Positions 58,894 through 64,000 of a DNA stretch of 64,000 nt are shown here, piece after piece. A program made the position numbers and the translations under genes. Every line of letters starts with the position of its first letter. Position 1 is the stretch's first letter. The stretch spans positions 181,520,115-181,584,114 of the forward strand of contig CM060708.1 in NCBI GenBank assembly GCA_030686995.1, read 5' to 3'. The notes below the pieces were generated by a model. The model had not been told where the DNA came from. It made no database searches and saw nothing but the letters and a program-made list of their open reading frames with translations. The stretch comes from Artemisia argyi (Eukaryota; Streptophyta; Magnoliopsida; Asterales; Asteraceae).

Positions 58894-60633
58894 TCATTTG
58901 TCCTTGGGGAAGCATGATGTGGAAGAAGGAATCTCCATCGGACTTTCATTCAAGATGTTTGGACAAACATATGAAGCACGTGAAAGTTCCACACCGATGA
59001 GATAAGTACCCGGCTCAAGATAATGATACATGAAAATGTCGGGGTCAAAGATGGTATCTTCATTCCCGAAGGAGTGAAGAAGAGAAGAAGTCACCTTATA
59101 GGTGAAGAAAAGGAAGAAAACCATGATGAAAATCATGATTTGATATTCTTCCTCGAGAGCAGGCTCATCAGCCTGAATTTGGATTTCAAAGGTTAAGCTC
59201 AAAAACATCCCGGGAGGGTGGGTGGGAATTTGCAAATTCTTATGATTGAGTGCATCTCCCCCCGGGCTATCAAACTCCGGAGGAGTCATGATATGATGAG
59301 TGAGTTCACCGGAGAACTCCTCATGAAGAGAATCATTCACAAGATGTGAATCTGTGAATTCATGTTCCGAAATAGACTCATCACAATCCTCATTCTGAAT
59401 ATCAAAGAGTGGATTATCAGAAATCACAGTGAATTCAGATTCGAATTCAAATAGAGGATTGGTGAGAGTAGTATTGAATGTTTCGGGAACAAAATGATTA
59501 TTATTCTCAATTGGACTGTTAGGATAAGAAGTGAGTGGTGGATCATGATATAGGAGACTTTCAATTTCTCCCAGATCAGCTTCGAAATCGAGGAGACCAT
59601 CATCACTTCCCGTAGAAAGTGGATTTATGTGAGTAAGTTCATCGGCGAACTCCTCAAGAAGAGGATCAGCATCAGAATATGGAACTGATGCCTCAACATA
59701 CTCAATGTCTCCATAAGATGTATAATCATCGTTGGAATCGGAGAAAGTCTCAAAATAATCATTTGAACACTCAAGAGGGGAAGGAAGATCACACATATGC
59801 TCAAGAATTCCCTGTGACTCTTTTGGGATTGGGACAAGGATCTCAACACTAGACTTTATGAATTCGTCTGATTCCTTATCAGGAACAGTGCTAAGATGCT
59901 CATCCCCTATGCTCAGAGAGTGAGTGGGAGCCTCGGGTGTGATAGCAGTTGTTTGAGATGGAATCTCAACTACTGGGATATCAACTGATGAACTTGATGA
60001 AGTTTTATAAAATTGAAGAATATCAAGGGTATCTTCATCATCACTGTCATCAGTGATAAAATGGAACTGAAAGCTAGATTTGGCTGCTTTTTCTTTTGCA
60101 ATCCATTCCCTAACAGATTTTTTATAGGCATCTTGGGAATTTATTCTAGCAGCCTGCTCTTTAGCAAGCAATTCTTCCATGGATTTTTGATGAGTATGTC
60201 TTTGGGCAAAGTCTTTAACTAAACCCTTAAGTTCATCAACGATTTTCATCATATTTTGCATTTCTGGAAGAAGTGCTTGATTCATTTGGTACTGTGGAGG
60301 TTGGTCATAATAAGGTGTGTCAAAATTGTCACAAGGAAATGGATTCCTTGTTTGACAATCTGAGCTGAAGTGTGGACCTCCACAGTAATCACAACAGTAA
60401 AACAGATGTGGCTGTGGGTTGTATGTGCTAGAGTCATAATCGTTATCAGGAAACTGCTCATAGACAAGCGTGTTTCCTGATTGACAGTCAGAACTGTAAT
60501 GTGAACCACCACAGTACTCACAATAGTAAAACTGCTGAGTCTCATGGTGTGGTAACTGATGGAATGAATCAGTCGTGTCATGGTAGGAATAGGGATCCTG
60601 GTTATAGACAGACCCGTTTCCTGACTCTACCAT
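58894..60633 (-). CDS. Gag-like protein with two zinc knuckles, sole ORF of the non-autonomous element
   Basis: A 579-residue open frame. Near the N-terminus are two tandem CX2CX3HX4C knuckles, CEYCGGSHYSSDC (about residues 33-45) and CDYCGGPHFSSDC (about 81-93), embedded in Tyr/Gln-rich sequence. The spacing is the same as in the Athila gag knuckle of the inner element. Then come a helical stretch with coiled-coil character (about 120-190: MNQALLPEMQNMMKIVDEL, MEELLAKEQAARINS) and a long acidic low-complexity region. Near the C-terminus there is one hydrophobic segment (about residues 505-525). The capsid-like core and all pol domains are missing. It probably binds RNA and lets the element parasitise Athila particles, like TR-GAG elements; that is inference. 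The frame has no stops although the element's LTRs are broken. Confidence 0.72.
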   Translation of the reverse strand: MVESGNGSVYNQDPYSYHDTTDSFHQLPHHETQQFYYCEYCGGSHYSSDCQSGNTLVYEQFPDNDYDSSTYNPQPHLFYCCDYCGGPHFSSDCQTRNPFPCDNFDTPYYDQPPQYQMNQALLPEMQNMMKIVDELKGLVKDFAQRHTHQKSMEELLAKEQAARINSQDAYKKSVREWIAKEKAAKSSFQFHFITDDSDDEDTLDILQFYKTSSSSSVDIPVVEIPSQTTAITPEAPTHSLSIGDEHLSTVPDKESDEFIKSSVEILVPIPKESQGILEHMCDLPSPLECSNDYFETFSDSNDDYTSYGDIEYVEASVPYSDADPLLEEFADELTHINPLSTGSDDGLLDFEADLGEIESLLYHDPPLTSYPNSPIENNNHFVPETFNTTLTNPLFEFESEFTVISDNPLFDIQNEDCDESISEHEFTDSHLVNDSLHEEFSGELTHHIMTPPEFDSPGGDALNHKNLQIPTHPPGMFLSLTFEIQIQADEPALEEEYQIMIFIMVFFLFFTYKVTSSLLHSFGNEDTIFDPDIFMYHYLEPGTYLIGVELSRASYVCPNILNESPMEIPSSTSCFPKDK

Positions 60634-60963
60634 GCCACAACTAGGGCAATTGCCACCATTATAAGGATTACCACACCAATGGAAATAACAAGGTGTGGAT
60701 GAGACATAGAAAGAATCAAAAGGCTACAGAGGGGTAGGGATGAAGAATCAAAGATGTGAGAGGGTAACGGAGAATGTTTTTGGATTTTTGGATAAACATT
60801 TTGTACAAATGATAAAGAAAATGTTTTTGTGTTCGTTGAAAACTGATTTTAAAAAGTTTTTAGGAACGGTTTTTATGAAAATATAAACAAGGGTGGTAAA
60901 TTTACAAAGAAGTGAATTCCAAAATCACTAATCAGAAAAACCGTTTAGAATAGCGCATACACC

Positions 60964-60981
60964 TCCCCGGCAGCGGCGCCA
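60964..60981 (-). other. Primer-binding site of the non-autonomous element
   Basis: On the minus strand it reads TGGCGCCGCTGCCGGGGA, identical to the primer site of the inner element, and it lies five bases from the LTR end. Confidence 0.9.
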
Positions 60982-60986
60982 AAATT

Positions 60987-61800
60987 TGATTGAGGCAAAA
61001 GCATTCAACTAAAGTCAACCACGGATGTGGTCAATATAGTCAAAATCCTTAGGCTCAAATCTCCGCGGAAGTATAGTGTTTCCCCCGGTCGTTATGTCCC
61101 GACGAGGTGTGATGGTTATCAAACGGATCTGTGATCGGGTGAATTTGGACAGGAAAGGGTTTGTGAGTGATTAAACTAAGGAATATACGAGGAAATAGCT
61201 TAAATAAGCTATATGAACAAGACTGGAAAGTTTGAAATACCAGAAACGTTTAAAATCTAAAATCGCGTACGTTCACGTTTTAAAAAACGCGAACGTACAA
61301 AATAAAAAGTGAAATCTGAAATCTGAAAACCCACAGGGGGTGAAAATGACTTTTTTACAAACTAAAAGATAAAAGAAAATTTTTAGAAAAAGAAAATAAA
61401 TTTTAACACTAATTAATTATTTAATATTAATTAAAATCTATTTAATACTAATTATTAATATTTAAAATACTTAAATACAATATAATATTAATTTAACACT
61501 AGAAAAATGAAAATAAAATTTCTAAAATTATAAAATAACTAAAAACAAGTTTTAAAAATAAAAATATGCATTTTTGTCTTTTTGTGATTTTTCTATTAAT
61601 TAATTACTAATTAATTATTAATTACCTAATTAAACTATTTTAAATTAAGAAAAATAGAAAATGAACAATAAAAATTCTAGAAAAATTCCTAAAATTATAT
61701 TATATTATATAAAAGCTAGGAAAAATATAAAAACTAGATCTTACTTAATAAAAACTAATTATGCTATTTAAAACTTAATTATTAATAAAACAATGACTTT
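60987..61800 (-). repeat. Truncated 5' LTR of the non-autonomous element
   Basis: On the minus strand it ends in GCTTTTGCCTCAATCA. It matches only the last ~0.8 kb of the Athila LTR, including the TCGTTATGTCCC block and the AATTAATTAATAATTAG-rich stretch. It fades out near 61800, where ULP1-associated DNA begins. The right boundary is approximate. Confidence 0.65.
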
Positions 61801-61947
61801 GATAGTTATTGCAAGTGTGTGTAAAAAAAATTAGATAATTAATTTTTTCACAAAAAATATAAAATTTATTCATGATGATAATAACAAAGAAAATACAAAA
61901 AATACAGTTTGATTTGAACGCAAATATCTATTTTCTTTGTTTTGCAG
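61801..61947. other. Intron-like DNA before the third ULP1-like gene
   Basis: AT-rich, ending in TTTGTTTTGCAG, a good splice acceptor. The upstream part of this gene has been lost or lies across the LTR junction. Confidence 0.4.
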
Positions 61948-64000
61948 AAAAAGTTCATATTCGGATCATACTGTTGAAGATAATACTTCTACAAATGAAG
62001 ATTTGGATTTAGATTTGGATCATACTGTTGAAGGTAATTTAACATAAATTAATTATGTTTTTTAAATTTATTATTTTTATTGAATTAAAACTAATAAAAT
62101 ATGTTTAATATAAACATTATAATTAATATTACATTTTCTTTTTATTGAAGTTGCTACTCGTACACCAGTTGTTATAAAAGATTTTGCTGGTGACGATCCA
62201 ACTGGTGACAATCCAACTGGTGTTGGTGACCAAGAAAATCTTCAGTTAATGTTTCTGTTGATGGTAAGTTTTTTATAATTATAATTTAATTTATAGTACA
62301 TAATCAAAGGATACTTTAGTGTATATTAGAATTTCTTGTGAAAATTAACAGAAGAGTGTTTGTAAAAAAAGTTTTAATATAATCTAAGTATACTTGTTCA
62401 ACTATTAAAATTTATTATAAGAATTCTCAAATAAACTTATTAGAATAACCTTCTATCAGTACAGTTATGTTAAAATATATTAGATAAGTAATTATGATTA
62501 TGAGAATAGGATAACTGAATTTTTTTAGTATACATAGTGTTAATTTACACTACTGAAAAAATTTGTCTATTAAATAGATATATAAAATTTTCACATGTGA
62601 AACTATTGTCACTTTTTTATTTTAATAACACTTTTTGCATCATAAAAATGATACAGATAAAGGAAAAAACAAAATTGATTGTTCTTCAAACAAAAAGAAA
62701 AACAAAGATGATGATCATAAAGAGAAAAGTGCAAGGAAAAGTAATTGTAAGAGAAAGAAGGAAAACACAGATGATGATGATGATGAATATAAACCAAAAC
62801 GAAAAAAGAAAAAGAAGGAAAACAACATTCCTAATCTTAGATCAAGAACAGCACCAACGGCACTATATTCCGCAATAAGCATTCTAAATGCTAAAAGGGA
62901 AAAGGTTTTAATAGACATGGGATTTGGAGGATTTATCGGAATGAAGATTCATGATATACCTGGTTGTTTAGGATATCATGTAATTTCAAACTTTGATGTT
63001 AAAAAAATGAAATTACCAACAACTAATGGTGCTATAGAGGTTACGGAACAAAAAGTTCATGATATTCTGGGTATACCATTTGGAGAAAAAGAAATAGATA
63101 CTCTGGAAGAAAGAAATGCAGATGATCCTTTCATCAAAGAGTGGTTTCAACAATTCCCTTCTAAGGCAGGAAAGAATGACATCCGACCGAATGATATAAC
63201 GGATGTCATAGTTGGATCTAATGATTACGGGAAGTTGTTTAGAATGAACTTTTTAATGTTATTCGCAAATACAATGGGGATGTGTGACTCTCAAGGAGCT
63301 TGCAGCATGAAGATTTTGAAGAGAATAAATGATAATGTCATTGAGAGGGTAGAAACTATAAATTGGTGCAAGTTCATAATAGATTGTTTGGAAAAAAGTG
63401 TAAAAAGGTGGGATAATAAAATTACTAACCACTACACTGGTCCAATCACTTTTATGATTGTAAGTAATCATGTATTATTTAAAATAACATACATAGGGTA
63501 TTTCATTTGTATTAACGTAATTTTTATTTTATGTAGTTGTTATATCTTGATTCTACAAGATGTGATGTTTTTCCTGTTCCACGCCTAAGGCCAGCTATCA
63601 GAGAATGGAAGACAATTTCGATGAAGCATCGAGAGTATAGAAATTAAGTCTGGAGGGTTTGGTTTATTACCAAAACAAGATGATGATTGCATAGATAGCT
63701 TAGAGTCAAAGGTACTTTTTTCTATAATATTATTTATAATCTTTTCACATATGAAAAAATTGTTATAATATTATATAATTTAAAATATTTTTTATCCGTG
63801 GATTGTACCGATGTTTGTACTAAGCATGTATAATATTTTGAATTTTCAGGATTTTGTAGAAAAGATTGAAAGGAGCTATAACAACATATATGTTGAAATG
63901 GGCAGTATAAGTAAATGTTTGAAAGAAGGTTTATCACGATTCCCTCTATGTGAAAACTTAAAACGAATTTTGAAAGAATTTAAAAAGGGTATTAGCACTA
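61948..64000 (+). pseudogene. ULP1-like gene copy C (divergent), partial, runs off the window
   Basis: Predicted exons: 61948-62033, 62151-62263, about 62640-63459, 63537-63711 and 63850 onward, with GT/AG borders. The large exon has a Lys/Asp-rich linker and the conserved ULP1-associated domain: LRSRTAPTALYSAI, DMGFGGFIGM, VTEQKVHDIL and the WCKFIIDCL and HYTGPI motifs. These match copies A and B in order, but the sequence is clearly more diverged and the gene points the other way. The exon at 63537 begins LLYLDSTRCD like LIYLHSTKCD of copy A. It meets a stop after EYRN near 63645, where one base must be skipped to regain homology (SGGFGLL), so it is probably frameshifted. The protease-like region is outside the window, so whether it has the catalytic Cys is unknown. 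Confidence 0.7.

Larger units (their letters stand above)
40524..61800 (-). mobile_element. Non-autonomous Athila-related LTR element, minus strand, split by another element
   Basis: Read on the minus strand: truncated 5' LTR (60987 to about 61800), PBS for tRNA-Asp (60964-60981), one gag-like ORF (60633-58894), a 3' untranslated stretch (58893-58483, continuing at 42562-42286), a polypurine tract (about 42277-42285) and a truncated 3' LTR (42276-40524). Without the insertion at 42568-58482 the internal region is only about 2.8 kb and has no protease, RT or integrase. It inserted into ULP1 gene copies of the giant MULE; both outer ends are lost. Confidence 0.75.
13842..64000 (+). mobile_element. 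Giant FAR1/ULP1-type Mutator-like element (left end in window, right end not seen)
   Basis: The left end directly follows a (TA)n tract and starts GGGGGCCATTCTTGTGAGAA, then TTTTTTGTGAGAACGCGAGA. Downstream come a FAR1-type transposase gene, a palindrome array, accessory ORFs and three ULP1-like genes, all with the TTCAC(A/T)TGTGAA palindrome in their introns and spacers, from 14460 to 40 kb and again at 62590-63750. The motif and the ULP1 family resume on the far side of the LTR nest at 40524-61800, so the host unit continues to the window end. FAR1/MULE transposases together with ULP1-like genes are known in plant MULEs (for example Kaonashi and CUMULE). Without the LTR nest about 29 kb of native element is visible. 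I found no complementary right end, so the extent is an inference. Confidence 0.6.

Noticed and set aside
60987..61800. Athila LTR fragment as an independent solo LTR
   Set aside because: It sits five bases from a primer-binding site in the right orientation, so it belongs to the same minus-strand element.

Overview
This is a repeat-rich piece of a eudicot nuclear genome. The evidence is a plant secondary-product glycosyltransferase, spliced plant-type transposon genes, an Athila-type LTR retrotransposon primed by tRNA-Asp, and several MITEs. An asterid, perhaps Asteraceae, is my guess from the general look of the Athila gag and the LTRs; I cannot name the species. Only one gene looks like an ordinary host gene: a UGT75-like glucosyltransferase on the minus strand at 3209-4717. 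Everything else that can be assigned is mobile DNA.

Layout. 1-3208: AT-rich intergenic DNA with microsatellite and hairpin repeats. 3209-4717: the UGT gene. 4944-9084: a complete non-autonomous Mutator-like element (MULE) with 192-bp terminal inverted repeats (TIRs) and a perfect 9-bp target duplication. It carries an AT-hook ORF and a decayed PB1-like transposase N-terminus. 9094-13051: small MITEs, (TA)n tracts and a Helitron remnant with three tandem 34-bp terminus-like units. 13185-13520: an inverted-repeat element full of CACATGTG cores.

13842 to beyond the window end: what I read as one giant TA-flanked MULE. It contains a decayed FAR1-type transposase gene (+), a roughly 3.1-kb array of the palindrome TTCACTTGTGAA, a small acidic protein gene (-), two tandemly duplicated ULP1-like genes (-), a coiled-coil ORF (-), and a third, divergent ULP1-like gene (+) that runs off the end. 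The palindrome TTCAC(A/T)TGTGAA recurs through introns and spacers of this whole unit and is scarce elsewhere.

Inside the giant MULE sits a nest of LTR elements. A minus-strand non-autonomous Athila relative (40524 to about 61800) encodes a single gag-like protein with two zinc knuckles. It was split by a plus-strand Athila element (42568-58482, TSD TTTAC) with degenerate gag-pol. Two MITEs (a hAT and a Stowaway) then landed in the 3' LTR of the inner element only. This gives a relative order of at least four insertion events.

As a system, the FAR1-like transposase, the ULP1-like proteins and the small charged proteins would be the cargo of one transposon, and the palindrome is the natural candidate for its cis-acting sequence. 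Both ULP1 copies whose catalytic region is visible carry Asp where the protease nucleophile Cys should be. All three ULP1 copies and the transposase carry disabling lesions, so this copy is probably not autonomous.
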